From the NCBI GenBank assembly GCA_018907035.1, contig JACCIC010000048.1:1023001-1087000 (forward strand): a stretch of DNA of 64,000 nucleotides. Direction: 5' to 3'. Positions within the stretch are counted from its first letter, which is position 1; the number at the start of each line of letters is the position of its first letter. The stretch comes from Sycobia sp. Sy_11. Its lineage: Eukaryota > Arthropoda > Insecta > Hymenoptera > Epichrysomallidae. Below the pieces are notes generated by a model. The model worked only from the letters and a program-made list of their open reading frames with translations. It searched no databases and was not told the DNA's origin. This document shows, piece by piece, positions 1 through 12,293 of the stretch. The translations under genes were made by a program, and so were the position numbers.

Positions 1-52
<52 letters not shown>
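1..52. repeat. (TA)n microsatellite
   Basis: The window opens inside an uninterrupted TA dinucleotide run. Similar tracts recur about every few kb in this window. Confidence 0.95.
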
Positions 53-55
<3 letters not shown>

Positions 56-59
56 ATAT

Positions 60-315
60 ATTCATAGTTTCAAGTTTGTTGGTAAAGAATCCTATTTTGC
101 CATCGTTGTTTTTGTTCAAACAAAAAAAACATAGTCTCTTGTCACAATTCTGAAGTTAATAGAATGTATAAAAATAAAAATATAATTTGCAAAAAAAAAG
201 CCTATGACCTATATTCCTGATAGTGTAGAAGACGTGGTTAAATTTTGAACGCGATCGCTTCAGTAGTTTCAGAGTTTATCGAGGACAAACCAACACACAT
301 ACATTCATTTATTTA

Positions 316-358
<43 letters not shown>
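60..358 (+). repeat. LINE/SINE 3'-tail-like dispersed repeat ending in (TA)n
   Basis: Bases 60-185 match 24585-24715 at roughly 80% by eye. The segment at about 240-285 (a 'gcttcagtagtttcagag' block followed by a 'gacaaac' block) resembles the common 3' tails of RTE-type LINEs and their SINEs, in which a short conserved block is followed by a microsatellite; here a TA run at 313-358 follows. A second tail of the same type lies near 25.2 kb. Assignment to RTE is by pattern only. Confidence 0.45.
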
Positions 359-361
<3 letters not shown>

Positions 362-502
362 TGCAGTGTTCTTTACTTAAAATTGATGTTCAAATTTCAA
401 ATTTCGACCTTCCTCGGTTTCAACCGCGCGTGTGTGTGTTTGTAAAGAATATATCAATAAATAATATTAATATTTAATCTATACATATTCATTTACATAT
501 TC

Positions 503-506
<4 letters not shown>

Positions 507-548
<42 letters not shown>

Positions 549-568
549 TATATATAGTTATATATATA
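507..568. repeat. (TA)n microsatellite
   Basis: TA dinucleotide run with two interruptions of the form TATAGTTATA. The next 850 bases, to 1418, are AT-rich and hold no recognisable gene. Confidence 0.9.
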
Positions 569-1418
569 CGTATTTTCTTAAAATTTTGAGTTTAAAACTT
601 AATAATAAGACTACGTTGACGCTAATAATAAGACTAATTTGATTTATAAAATTATACTTTTTATAAATTATTTATATAATAACATTCATTACATTTTTAT
701 ACAATAAATTTTATTTCATTGCTATTTATATTATATCATACAATTTACTAAACAATATAATTTACATTATTTTACTATCTCACTGAGAAATAATTTTGTA
801 TAAATTCAAATAAATCCGTTTCATAAAAGATATATTATTTGTATCAAAAAAATATTTATTTAAAGTAAATTGAATTCATTAAAATTAATGCAATAGTTAT
901 TGTAATACAACAAATATTTATTTAAATTTATGTTTAAAAGAGAAACATACAAATTTAACACGAATGAATATTTTGCAATTTAGAGTAAACCATAAATTTG
1001 CACAAACAATTAAATTTATTGAATAGCGACCATATATTTATTACATTACACTAAATAAATTATTGAAAAGTAATAAATATTTCTTGAATTTACTAAACGG
1101 AACTACATATACGTAAAAAATAAAGTTAAATAAATAAATATTTGAAAAACTATATATATACTCAAATTTAACAAATATATTCAATTTTTGGAAAAGCTTT
1201 TCAACATGAACAATTCAATAATTTTATCAAAACGTGAAATATATTTATATGATTAGATCCAACGAGTTGTTAAAAATTAATAAACATTTTTTCGATTTTA
1301 TTGAACGAAGCACAAAGATTTAAATATTAAATTTAAAAGAATAAATCTTTTAATAATACTATTTATATGTTATAAGTAAATAATTTTTTCAAAAATAGAA
1401 AAAATTTTTTTATTTATA

Positions 1419-2708
1419 TTAGATTGTCAAATATCTCCCTTCCGTTTTTTTGCTCTTCACTCAATGCTTTATAAAAAGTGTTACAGTGGTCAGATTTACT
1501 TCAAACATTCGCCGTTTTGTTCGATAATCTGTTTTGTTCGATAATCTGTTTCCATCTAGATGGCAACTTCATAATACCCCTCTCGTAGAAACCCCTTCTC
1601 TTTATTTGCGTAGAACTCGGACAGCCACTTTTCACAAGCCTCTTTTGAGTCCAACTTTATACCACCAAGGACGTTCGACATGGACTATATGGGGATATGG
1701 ACGTCCGGGCTGTATGGTGAATGCGATAAACCCTCCCATCCGAACTTCCATAGCTTCTGACGAGTCATCAACGAAGTGTGTAGTCTGGCGTTATCCTGGT
1801 GGAATACTACACCCTTCCTATTGGCCAATTCTTGACGCTTCTGGTCGTTAGCCTGCTTCAAGCGGTCTAGTTATTCACAGTAGATGGTAGAATTAAGCTT
1901 CTGGCCATATGGGAGCAGCTCAAACTGCATGATTCCCTTCCAATCCCACCAAAAACACAGCAAAACCTTCCTGTCCGTCAATCCCGGCTTGGCCACCGTT
2001 TGGGACGGTCTACCGGCCTTGCACCATGACCATTTTCGCTTGATATTATCGTATGTGATTCATTTTTCATGACTAGTCATCATCCGCTTCAAAAATGGGT
2101 TGAGTTCGTTCCGTTTCAGCAGCACAGCGCAGGCGTTGATTCGGTCCAGAAGGTTTTTTTGCGTCAAATCATGCGGCACCTAAACATCAAGCTTTTTTAT
2201 ATCCAGCCTTATGCAGATGGTTTAAAATGGTTTAGTGACTAACTCTCATCTCCTTGACGATGTCACGAGATGCCACATGCCGGTCTAACTCGATAAATTC
2301 CATGATTTGATCGGTATTCGTCCTCACAGGTTTTCCGTCGGCTGGCTTATCCATGGTTGTCGTTTTCACCGGCTCTGAATCGTCGAAACCATTCCTCTAT
2401 GGTTCGCAGTGATAGCGTGCCATCCCCTAAAACACCATTAATCTCACATACGTTGTCTAGCGGATTTGCCTTTGACGAAGGAAAACTTTAAAATAGCGCG
2501 AATTTCGGCGTTAGTGAACTCCATGTTCACACGTTTATAACTTCTGAACGCAATATCCAAACTAATCATACATAGCGTCGTTTTGTACGTTATGTCAAGA
2601 CATTTCAAATGATGTATAGTATTGCCAGATACGAACTCTGTAGCGCTTTGTACATAGTCGCGAAATTCATAAAACAAAAAGGCGGAAAGGAGAAATTTGA
2701 CAACCTAA
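1419..2708 (-). mobile_element. mariner transposon with terminal inverted repeats (copy 1)
   Basis: Both ends carry matching inverted repeats of about 30 bp: the left end begins TTAGATTGTCAAATATCTCC and the right end, read inward, begins TTAGGTTGTCAAATTTCTCC. A TA lies directly outside each end (1417-1418 and 2709-2710), the target-site duplication expected for Tc1/mariner. The 1290-bp length is normal for mariner. The interior reads as a mariner transposase on the minus strand but is broken, so the copy is dead. Family and boundaries are secure; subfamily is not assigned. Confidence 0.9.
1480..2524 (-). pseudogene. mariner transposase pseudogene (copy 1)
   Basis: The minus strand starts at an ATG at 2524 with the typical MEFTNAEIRAILKFSFVKGK helix-turn-helix opening and then loses frame after about 26 residues. 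Later frames still show family landmarks: a TDQIMEFIELDRHVASRDIV block near 2260-2330 and, nearer 1600-1720, the PPYSPD-type segment before the last catalytic Asp. Several stops and frameshifts separate these blocks. The product would be a cut-and-paste DDD transposase acting on the flanking repeats. No intact protein is possible. Confidence 0.75.
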
Positions 2709-2710
2709 TA

Positions 2711-3694
2711 TATACATTTTGTAGTTTTTACTATATATTTATTACATTTAATATTTAAATCTTTTTGCTTCATTTAATAAAATCAAATAAATCTAATTCA
2801 CCCTTTGAGAAAACTATTTCATTCCTTCGAGTAAGGTTTTTTAAAAAATTGAATATATTTCTTGTATATATATAAACTGAAAAAAATAATTTCTAATATC
2901 AAGTAAATATTACTTGATTCAAGAAATTTATGCGATTGTTCTGTATTAAGTAAATATTTTCTTTAACCAAGTAATCGCATAAACTTGAACCAAATAAGTA
3001 GTTACTAAACTAAAGCTCATATTTTGTCAACAGCAGAACACAAATATTAAGAATTAAATGAACATTTTCTTATTTGGAGAAAATATATCCTTATACCAAA
3101 AGATTCAAATTTAATATTAGGAAAATAAATTCTTCGATTAGTTAAAGATCTCCTAGATTGTAGTCCAGATGTTCTAAAAAATGGGTGGTTGAGATTGGAA
3201 ATTAAATAAATATTTTCTTATCTAAAGAAAATATATCCTTAAATCAATAACTGAAGATTTTGAATAAAAAAATTAGTTATTTGATTCAAGCCTACAAAAT
3301 AAGTAAATATATATTTGGATGAAGAATTTCAATACTTCACTCAAGAAATTTAATTTAAAATGAAGAATTTGATTTCTATCTTTAAAACAAAATTTACTTG
3401 AAATATGTTTTCATTTTTTAGAAACATGAATTTTTAAGTATGTTACATTTTTAAAAGTAGTACTTAGTGTTTCTTGATTCAAAACATTAATTTCTTGCCT
3501 TTAAAAATCAGAAGTTTAAACTAAGCGAATAATTTCTTGAATTCTCTTACAATTTATACGTTAATTTACTTTTATTACATTTATTTCATCACTATTAATT
3601 TTAAATTAACATTATATGATTTGATTAATGTCTCATAATTACTTTATTTGCTTAAAAAAACTTCGACCGAACCGGAATTCGAAGTATCCGTGAA
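2711..3694. other. AT-rich stretch without genes
   Basis: No coding potential is seen. The text is rich in recurring phrases such as 'ctaatatcaagtaaatat' and 'ttgattcaagaaattta', which also occur in the foldback to the right, so this may be an outer part of the same repeat. Confidence 0.5.
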
Positions 3695-5555
3695 AATTGT
3701 AAAAATGTTATATATCAATTTTAGATCTCGTATAGTTATACATTATAAAATTAATTTATTTATTCCTATTAATATATATACATTTATATATAATATATAA
3801 TTATATTATAACAATTTATTTATCATTCTGGTTTTAATACGTGAATTCCCATATGTAGATAATATTTTCTTAAATATAATTTTCTTAGGTATATGAAGCT
3901 GATTATTTGTTGTATTATTCTATATTACTGAAAAATGTTTTGCTAATATCAAGTGTGGGCCCATCACGAGAAATGCAACAATAAGACTAAAACAAAAGAT
4001 CGCGCGTGAAGCGTTCAGTAACATATAGCTTGCTTAAAAGCTTTGAAATATTTCTTAGAAGTAAACCATGATTCAAAAACTTCTTCATATTATATATATA
4101 TTAAACAAATCTAGATAATCTGGATAATATTTTCTTAAATATAATTTTCTCAGGTATATGAAGCTGAAAAAAAATTATTTTTTGTATTATTCTATATCAC
4201 TGAAAAAATATTTGCTAATATCAAGTAAATATTTATGTGCCTTGTATCGGGGAAAGAATTATTTTTTAAAATAAAATTAAATTAATAATATTTTCATAGA
4301 TTACGAAATAAGTTGCTCAAAATTGGAAAACCAGAATCTAAAAAATTCCTTCATCAAGAACTTATTCGCTTGAATTAAAACGACATAAGCTAGATATTTT
4401 ACAACATCGGTTAAACAAAACCGAATGAGTTATGGATTTCTCGAAATGAGTTAAAAAGTAAGAAATGACTTACCTAGATTACCTCATTTTTTTATTATTG
4501 CTGAATTTCAAGCAAAAATTATTTTCTTAAATCTAGAGATTATTTATCACCCTAAAAAACAAGTTTCCTATTTATTAGCTCATATAGTAAAATATCAATC
4601 TTATATCATTTTAATTCAAGTGAACGAGTTCTGGAAGGAATTTTTTAGATGCTGGTTTTCTTATTTGCAACAACTTATTTCACAATCTAAAAAATATTTA
4701 TTTAATATACAGTCACATAAAAATTTTTTAACTATATTTTAATCAATTTTTACTAATATTTATTTAGTATTTTTTTTAGTTTAATGATTAATTGTATAAA
4801 TAACAATTTTCAAGATCTTAATTTCTTACATTGAGATATTGGCTTCATAAATTAAGAAAATAATAATCTTACGTTTCTTACTGTAAAAAAATAAATTTAC
4901 TATTCCTTAGTTTATAATGGAAAATATTAAATATAATATAAAAGATCAAATATAAATATAAAATATCACTTATTTCTATTAATTAGATTCTTTTAGGAAC
5001 TCAATTCCTTATATCCAGACATTGGTTTCAAACTTTAAGAATATAATAATCTTGAGTTGTACACTATAGTATAAAAATGGATAATATTGAGAACTGGGTT
5101 CTCCTGTAATTTTGAATTGAAGCGAATAAGTTCTTCAATAAGGAATTTCTTCTATAATTTCTTTTACTATCTTCTATTTATATATATAGTACATGTATAC
5201 GTAAATCATAATTAATGTCTAAATGTACATGTTTTATTTTTAAAAAATTTTTTAACTTAATTTTTTTAATTGCATAGAAATATTGACTTGATATGAAAAC
5301 CATTTGTTTTCTGTGATATAAATACAAAAATTAATTTTTTTTTTTCGATTTTGTATACGTATTATGATTCAATTTAAGAAAATATTATCTGGATGTGGAA
5401 AATCACGTTTTAAAACCAAAACAATATATAAATTGTTATAATATAAGTATATATGATATATAAATGCATATACTATTCATTGAAATCCATAAATTAATTT
5501 CATAATGTACTATGAAATTTAAAATTGATATATAAGATTTTTACGACAGTCCACA
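3695..5555. repeat. large imperfect foldback (inverted repeat) element
   Basis: Bases 3695-3875 pair with the reverse complement of 5365-5550: shared landmarks are 'tatatatcaattttaga', a 'ttatattataacaattta' core and 'gataatattttcttaaat'. Nested inside, 4296-4410 pairs with the reverse complement of 4570-4700, sharing a 'gaaaaccag' and 'atctaaaaaattcctt' block. A direct duplication of about 100 bp (3855-3952 and 4117-4228) lies in the left arm. No reading frame is present. It looks like an old foldback or large MITE; ends and target duplication are not resolved. Confidence 0.6.
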
Positions 5556-5559
5556 GCGT

Positions 5560-6720
5560 ACAAAAGAAACATGAAGTGTGTCTTCGCAAGAAATACTTTT
5601 ATGCGCGCGCTTTTTACTTCAAATCATCCATTTTTTTTAGGATTTATACACTAGCTATTACGTAATTTGAAGCCGCAAGGAGAGGGATAAAAAGGAATGA
5701 TTGGAGACTTACCCTCAAGTTGTTTTCTTGTTATGGAGTGCGGAAAACGGCAGTCCTTGCGCGGCAGGCCGTGATGACCCGTAAATAAACAGTAGCAACG
5801 TACTACTTTATTTAATTGAATTAAACCGCAGGTCTGTAATTACTGCGCCGTAATATATAAGTCCAGTAAATGCACCCTTGGAGGAAGCATTTGTCCACTA
5901 AACTATGAGAGGTCACAATTCACTTCACGTTAACTCGATCACAAGTTCATTTACACAATTTCAATAACAAGTTCATTCAAAGTTCATTTATAACTGTTCT
6001 GTTACTACTGCTGTGTATACACGCCATAGTAAATAAATCAATTTTCACACAGAAAATTCACAATAGTTCCGTTTGGTGTGTATAACGCACGAGTATTTTC
6101 ACAAGTCTCGAGAAAGTTGTCAATATTGTTCACTTATAACCACAGAAAGCGATATCCGGCTCGAAGGACTAATGTTTACACATGAATTAGAGAAATTTCA
6201 AGACGCTGTATTAAATTCTTAATAGGAAATAAGTTTATTGAAAATACGATACAATATTTATTAATTGATATAATATATTCGAAAAATCAGTTATAATATG
6301 ACTGCCGGTGTGTTCTTGGTCAGTCGACCTTCCGAGTTCGTGTCCAGATTGAAACTCGTTGTCGTTGTTACTGTTTGCGAAGCGAAGTCTCCAGGTAAAA
6401 GGTTCTAATGCGGCGAACTGTGGTAGAGATGGTGCAGCTGCAACGCTCGCGCTTAGGGAGGCGCAGGTCATTCGGACGCTCTCCTGGTGGCCGCGCGAAC
6501 CGAAACGCTTCACTCAGATAGGCGCAGATGTTCAAAGAGTCCCACGTGCATATACCGCTTGGTAGCGTGAGTTGCAGCGCGCTAATCCTTAATTACCCCT
6601 GGTCTGTCATGCACGGGGAGTAAGTTTCCGACGCTCTGATGATCGGATTGGCAGTAAATATATAAAATGCCGTGTTCTGATCATATTGGTGCCAGGTTTA
6701 CCCTCAATCAATGGGATGCT
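5560..6720. other. GC-richer segment of unknown origin
   Basis: This 1.1-kb stretch is much less AT-rich than its surroundings, especially 6330-6560 and 6590-6720. A 92-residue open frame on the minus strand (6235-6513) has no recognisable motif. The composition suggests a remnant of an LTR or another inserted element, but I found no second copy in the window. Confidence 0.35.
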
Positions 6721-6909
6721 CGAGAACATGCAGCGAACGTCTTTATTTTGTTAAATGTACATTCGGCTGTTATACATGAGGGGAAATTCGGAACAGTTAC
6801 AACTAAATATGTGTAGATTATATTTTACATTACACATTTTACGGTAGTTTTTATATATAAACGAATTTTTATGTTGCAAAAGAGCATGAAGTGTGCAAAT
6901 ACATAGTTC

Positions 6910-6910
<1 letters not shown>

Positions 6911-6955
<45 letters not shown>
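6911..6955. repeat. (TA)n microsatellite
   Basis: TA run of more than 20 units. The flanks to 7720 contain no recognised gene. Confidence 0.9.
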
Positions 6956-6957
<2 letters not shown>

Positions 6958-7721
6958 ACAATATACAGCGTTCCATGAGTGAGTCAAGCGTCTCTGCGTG
7001 CGCTTTCTTATCAAATAATTATCTATTAAATAACTGAAATATGTCCGAGTGAGGCAGAAAGCGTAGATGTTTACTACATCTGGTTGTACTGCTTTTACAC
7101 TCCAACAAAATCAACTTATTATATGCATTATATTTGGGTCATAAAGGCCGTCGAGTGAAAGTGTTATCTATATATACGAATGTACACTAACACATTTGAA
7201 CACGTGCTTTGCTGTTATTCAAGCCTTTTTGAAAATAGAGATTTCGGTCAGGACTTCGAAAGATTCGGACATTCCATTTTGCTGAAAATTAATGCACTTA
7301 TGTTTTTTGCGGTATTTATGATGAATATCATACTGCTATTTGCTGAAATCGAATTTGAATGGCGAAATCAATAAAAAAGCATAAAAATTGTGGTTTTTGG
7401 TATTAACTCAGATAATAAGAAAAATTTTTTAAATTTTCTCAAAAGAGTACATCTCATAAAAATACATATTTTTTGTTCTGTTCATTTTTGGTACAACCGA
7501 TATTTCTGAATATGCATAAATATTAGGTTGTGTGAAATGTTTTTGACAATTTGACATCATCTTTTTAATAATAGTTTTACATCTACTAAAATGTGTCTGG
7601 ACTCTTATTTCTATTTTAGATATTTTTGCTGTAGATCTTTTATTCTTTGAAGAAATACGCAATAAATGAAAAGCGTTCTTAGCGTAAAACTTCATTAGCC
7701 ATACCTGTGTCTACGTTCGGA

Positions 7722-7722
7722 A

Positions 7723-7796
<74 letters not shown>

Positions 7797-7822
7797 TGTG
7801 TGTGTGTTTGTGTGTATGTGAA
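7722..7822. repeat. (GT)n microsatellite
   Basis: A GT run of about 35 units followed by interrupted GT/TTTGTG units. It abuts the truncated mariner to its right. Confidence 0.95.
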
Positions 7823-7844
7823 TAGATATTTTAACGTGGTACTG

Positions 7845-8515
7845 GATTACAGCAACATTATCTCGAGCAGGTTGAAAGTGATCCTATTCTTCTTGATGGA
7901 GGTATTACTGGTGATGAAAGTTGGTTCTTTCAACATGACCCCGAAAGTAAATGATAAAGCCAACAGTGGCTGTCTCCTGGAGCGCCAAGGCCAAAGAAGG
8001 CGAAAATGGGCAAGTCCAAAGTGAAAAACATGTTCATTTGCTTCTTCGACAGCAAAGGGATGGTTCACAAAGAGTTTTTACCTGGACAAACTGTAAATCA
8101 AGTATTCAACTGCAATGTGCTCGAAAAATTACGAACAATGGTGCTCAGACTGCGTTCAGAGATCGCGTAGACTTGGGTTCTGCATCACGACAATGCTCCC
8201 TGTCAAAGTAGATTCAGCGTCGCTCAGTTTTTGGCGTGTAAAACCATCGCAACATTGCCGCAACCGCTCTATTCATCGGTCATGTCACCATGCAACTTTT
8301 TCCTATTCTCCCATTTGAAATAATTCGTCAAACATCGAAATTGTGACTCTGTCGAAGACATCCAAGAATTTGTGACGAGAGTATTTCGAGAGGTCCCACA
8401 AGAAGTGAACAAAATTGTTACGAAAACTGCAAAACTTGCTGAAATAAGTGTATAGATGCGGGAAGGAACTACTTTGAAGGGGATCGCAGCGTTGTACCTT
8501 AATTTTTAAATATAC
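7845..8515 (+). pseudogene. mariner transposase relic (copy 2), 5'-truncated
   Basis: The plus strand, read across frames, carries the catalytic half of a mariner transposase: a GDESWFFQHDPESK block near 7910-7950 (first Asp), a RPKKARMGKSK-like block near 7990-8020, an HDNAPCQS block near 8188-8212 (second Asp) and an 'MSPCNFFLFSHLK' block near 8280-8320, where the final catalytic position is Asn instead of Asp. Several frameshifts separate these blocks. The N-terminal half is missing and the relic starts just after the GT tract. It belongs to a different mariner lineage from copies 1 and 3. Confidence 0.7.
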
Positions 8516-8564
8516 TCGATTTTTGAATTTTGTCGCATTACTTAATTATCTGACCTCCTATATA

Positions 8565-8930
8565 GATTAGAATATTAATATAAGGTCTAGTTTAATCCCT
8601 GATGAGAAGTCGTAGCGAGCTTAGAACGTTGGAAAACTACAACAGATCATTAATTAGGTAAAACTGGTGGGGACAGTCAGATTGCACTTTACTAATAAAG
8701 AATTTTTTTCAGCTAATATATTTCAAATTAATCGACGGGGGGATTTATCAAGGACAATCTGACTGTCATAATTTTCAATTAATTATATATCGATATGTAT
8801 TAATATTGATATAAATATATTATTATTATTATTATGTATTAATTTTAATTTATTTAATTGGACTGTAAGACCAATGGAAATATTTATTAATAATTTGTAA
8901 ATTTAGTTAATTAAAATAGACTGGAACTCT
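8565..8930 (+). repeat. Penelope-like / hammerhead-bearing dispersed repeat (copy A)
   Basis: This segment shares its order of blocks with 49545-49870. First comes a hammerhead-like motif (8597-8632), then an 'actggtggggacagtcagatt' type block, then a block ending 'aatctgactgtcat', then 'gactgtaagaccaatg' and 'atatttattaat'. The motif reads CTGATGAG, a stem AAGTCG/CGAGCTT closed by a TAG loop, then AGAACGTTGG. Hammerhead ribozymes with this layout are known in the terminal repeats of Penelope-like retroelements. The GAAA box is degraded to GAAC here, so activity is doubtful. Confidence 0.5.
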
Positions 8931-8971
8931 CTGAGCTGTCAGACACTTTTTTTTATATTCATCATATTATA

Positions 8972-10256
8972 TCAGGTATGTGAATAAGTCTTTCCCGTTT
9001 TTTTTTCAAATTTTGAGCCTTTATTGTGAAAAAATGGTTACAAATGAATTATTGAAAGTATTGGCCATCGCTAGCTACAACTTTTTCCCATCTTTCTGGC
9101 AACATACGAAGCCCGTTGCGAAAAAATTCGTCCGGTTTGGCCTCTATCCAGTCATCCACCCATTTTTTGGCTTCCTCGTAGGAATGGAAGTGCTGGTCAG
9201 CCAGGCCATGCGTCATCGATCTGAAGAGATGATAATCAGACGGAGCAACGTCTGGACTATACGGCGGGTGGGGTAGGACTTCCCATTTGAGCGTTTCTAA
9301 GTATGTTTTCACCGGCGGTGCAACATGTGGGCGAGCATTGTCATGTTGCAAAATAACTTTGTCGTGCCTGTCGGAGTATTGTGGCCGTTTTTCTCGCAGT
9401 GCGCGGCTCAAACGCATCAATTGTCGTCGATAGACCTCGACTGTGATCCTTTCATTCGGTTTCAGAAGCTCATAGTAAACTACACCTAGCTGGTCCCACC
9501 ATATACAGAGCATGAGCTTGGCGCCATGAATATTTGGCTTGGCCGTCGATGATGATGCATGGCCGAGTAGTCCCCATGATTTTCTTCGCTTCGGATTATC
9601 GTAACGTATCCACTTTTCATTGCCAGTCACGATACGATGCAGAAAACCCTTTCTTTTATGTCGCTGAAGCAGCTGTTCGCAAGTGAAAAAACGCCGTTCG
9701 ACGTCTCTCAGCTTCAGTTCGTACGGCACCCAATTTCCTTGCTTTTGGATCATTCCCATGGCTTTCAAACTTGGAAATGGTTGTTCGGTCAACTCCCAAT
9801 GCTTCAGCAAGTTCTTCTTGCATTTGACAAGAATCTTCATCAAGCAAAGTCGCCAATTCTCGATCTTCAAAGATTTGCGGCCGCCCGGAACGCTCCTTGT
9901 CTTCCACGTCGAAATCACCGCTTTTGAAGCGTCGAAACCATCCGCGAACACTTGAATCATCGACACAACCTACTCCATAAGCCTCCTGAAGCAATCGATG
10001 CGTCTCGGCAGCAGATTTCTTCAAATTGAACCAATAAAGTGAAACTTCCCGCAAATGACGTCGACTCGGCTCAAATTTCGACATTTTCATGATATCAAAA
10101 ATTTATGATGCGAAAAAATTTTAACTAATGTGTTAGTATGGAATTGTTGACATATGAATAAGCTTTGATTATGACATATGTAACCATTGAATACTCGCAC
10201 AGTATTGGTGGCGCCATCTCTTACAAAAAACGGGAAAGACTTATTCACACTCCTAA
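8972..10256 (-). mobile_element. mariner transposon with intact terminal repeats (copy 3)
   Basis: The ends are inverted copies sharing GTGAATAAGTCTTTCCCGTT, with TA directly outside each end (8970-8971 and 10257-10258). The 1285-bp length is standard for mariner. The two inverted repeats differ only near their outer ends (TCAGGTAT against TTAGGAGT). One transposase gene on the minus strand fills the interior and appears broken by a single frameshift, so this copy is younger than copies 1, 2 and 4. Confidence 0.95.
9049..10090 (-). pseudogene. mariner transposase, broken by one frameshift
   Basis: The first frame starts at 10090 (MKMSKFEPSRRHLREV) and gives the paired helix-turn-helix DNA-binding region, including the conserved WFRRFKSGDFDVEDKERSGR linker. 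Near 9770-9790 the reading continues in a second frame that runs to a stop at 9049. That frame carries the catalytic domain: first Asp in TGNEKWIRYDN, second in LQHDNARPHVA, third in YSPDVAPSDYHLF, with 34 residues between the last two, the canonical mariner D34D spacing. Total length matches the usual 340-350 residues. The enzyme would cut and paste its own element; the frameshift should abolish that. Confidence 0.93.
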
Positions 10257-10405
10257 TATTTTAACCAAACTATCAAATATATATATTTTTTCAAATATTT
10301 GAAAGATAGACGTTATCTAATTATTAAATTCAGACAAAGAGCGCTTTAAATTAATTTTGTTTCTGAGAAAGTGCATATTAGTGAAAAGTGAGTGATTTTT
10401 TAGGA

Positions 10406-11170
10406 TGTACCATTCCTATCCCCCTCGGGATAGCCTACGCGATATTTTCTAAGGTAGTTTGAGAGGGGAGAAAGTATTTCGTGATCGGACGGTGGGTCAG
10501 GAAAATAATTGTATAAGTACACAGTATATTTTTAGATAATAAAATATAAAAATAAATTTATTCAGTAAACCTCCTTCTATTTACAAGGTGTTCTGAAACA
10601 GAAAAAAATACGTAACACAAAATTAATTACTAGACGATAGTTGTTAACTAGATTTATATATAATGATAAATACTAAGTTCGCGTTATTTTCCGTGATGCG
10701 TATATTATCCGGCTCTATTTCCCGCACGGATACCCGGTGTTATTTTCCACGCGGGGAAATTACAAAACGTGAAATTAGAATTTATATAGGGAGCAATAAG
10801 GTAAACTTAACTGCGCTGGTCTTTTGAGGAGCGCCTCACAACCAGGATCAAGAGTTAAGGGGAAAATTGACTAGTCTGGATACGTAAACGGCTGGTCTTT
10901 TGAGGAGCGCCTCGCAACCAGGATCACGTTTACTCAGGGAAAGGTAAAATTATTAGCCGTCTGACGTTTGAGGAGCGCCTCGCAACAGAGATCAAACTAA
11001 TAGTTTCGGATAGGATTTTTAAGCAGAAATTTATTGAGCTTTGGAAAGATTGCTAGCTCCGAGAGGAGTTCGTGTGAATCAACTCCGGGGCAGTTGATTC
11101 ACCGGACGAACTCCTGATTTTGCCTTTTGCAGGCCCTTTTATCGCGAAATACTCGTATAATTCCGTCGCC
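10406..11170 (-). repeat. element 1 3' LTR (shorter copy)
   Basis: It begins TGTACCATTCCTATCCCCCT on the plus strand, matching 18153 onward. It contains three copies of a unit of about 70 bp built around CTTTTGAGGAGCGCCTCGCA (near 10820, 10890 and 10965), whereas the other LTR has six. Homology stops at a GTCGCC at 11170. The expected pyrimidine-rich (minus-strand polypurine) tract is not seen beyond that point, so the 5' part of this LTR is probably missing. Confidence 0.85.
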
Positions 11171-12290
11171 TATTATAATATATTAATATTAATAATTATA
11201 TTAATGATAATAATAATTAATTATAATAATATTTAATAATAATTATAATAATTATTATTTACAGTTTGGTGCTTGTTTTTGCAGCCGGTGTGCTGCGTAC
11301 AGTGGTAGTATACATGTATACAAGCTTATACATATATATATATAGATATATATATATAAATATTTATATATTGTATGTACAGTTAGTAGTTTAATTAAAT
11401 TAATTTAATTAAATACAGCGAGTGCATTTGTTTTTTGACACCCATTGTATATATTGGAATACGCGCGTTCGCCTACCGCAATGTTCGTTGCTGGCTTGTG
11501 CAATTCGGTGAAAGCGTATAGTAGTGTGTGTGTGCGGCGCGTATTAGAGGGAAGAGCGGCCGCTGGTCTAATACACTTGACGCATTCACTCTTGCCGCGC
11601 GCAGTGTATCCCTTCTATCGTATACTTATGGCTTAGCTTAGTAGTAGAGAGAGAGACTATGTATTGTGTTCTCTCTCTACTTGTTCGGTTTTCGGCAGTT
11701 GCGTCGACTACCTTCTTCAGTAGTCGTCGCGACCTTTGCCCGTTTTCGATATGTTTACCGCGTGATATTTAATATCGTATAAATTAATTTAATTTGGTAG
11801 TCGTTAAATTAATTTTCTTGTATTCTGTGTTTACTTGTGATTCTATACGTGAGTGTGGCGGAAATAAATTAGAAAAATTTAATGTATTTATTGTCTTCGT
11901 AATATATTTGTCTAGTAAATTTATATACCAGTTGAAATAAATTTGCGCGGCCATGTTTTTTGCCGTCGCATCTCCTTCTTCTTTCGGGAGCGCGGAGCAT
12001 GGTGTAGTATGCGAATAAGTGCTCGTGTGTGATTAGTGTAATAAATTTACTCATGTGTTTCCTGGAAATCGCTGCAATATTTCATTTATTTCAGTATTCT
12101 TTATTTTTTCGAAATCCAGGCGAGTACCTTAGCAATATGCTATGTAATAAATATTTATATTTGATGTATATATATCTTTCGGGTAGACGATTTATTTCTG
12201 TTCTACATTTATACGCCATATTTAAGCATTTTACTAGTATTAGTCTTAAAATTTGAGCATACTTAAGCGTTTTATTAATATTACCAATAC
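11171..12290. other. AT-rich and unassigned part of element 1, with a dispersed repeat
   Basis: Bases 11171-11270 are pure AT-rich text. Bases 11405-11790 match 62787-63170 in inverted orientation (described separately). The remainder to 12290 has short open frames with no family resemblance. Confidence 0.5.
11405..11790 (+). repeat. GC-rich dispersed repeat with CT/GA tract (copy 1)
   Basis: It matches the reverse complement of 62787-63170 over about 380 bp. Shared blocks include 'cgcgcgcagtgtatccc', a GA/CT tract, 'actatgtattg', 'ggttttcggc' and 'cgatatgtttaccgcg'. The two copies read in different frames with no conserved peptide, so it is probably noncoding, perhaps an LTR or regulatory segment of another element. 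Confidence 0.6.
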
Positions 12291-12293
12291 TCA

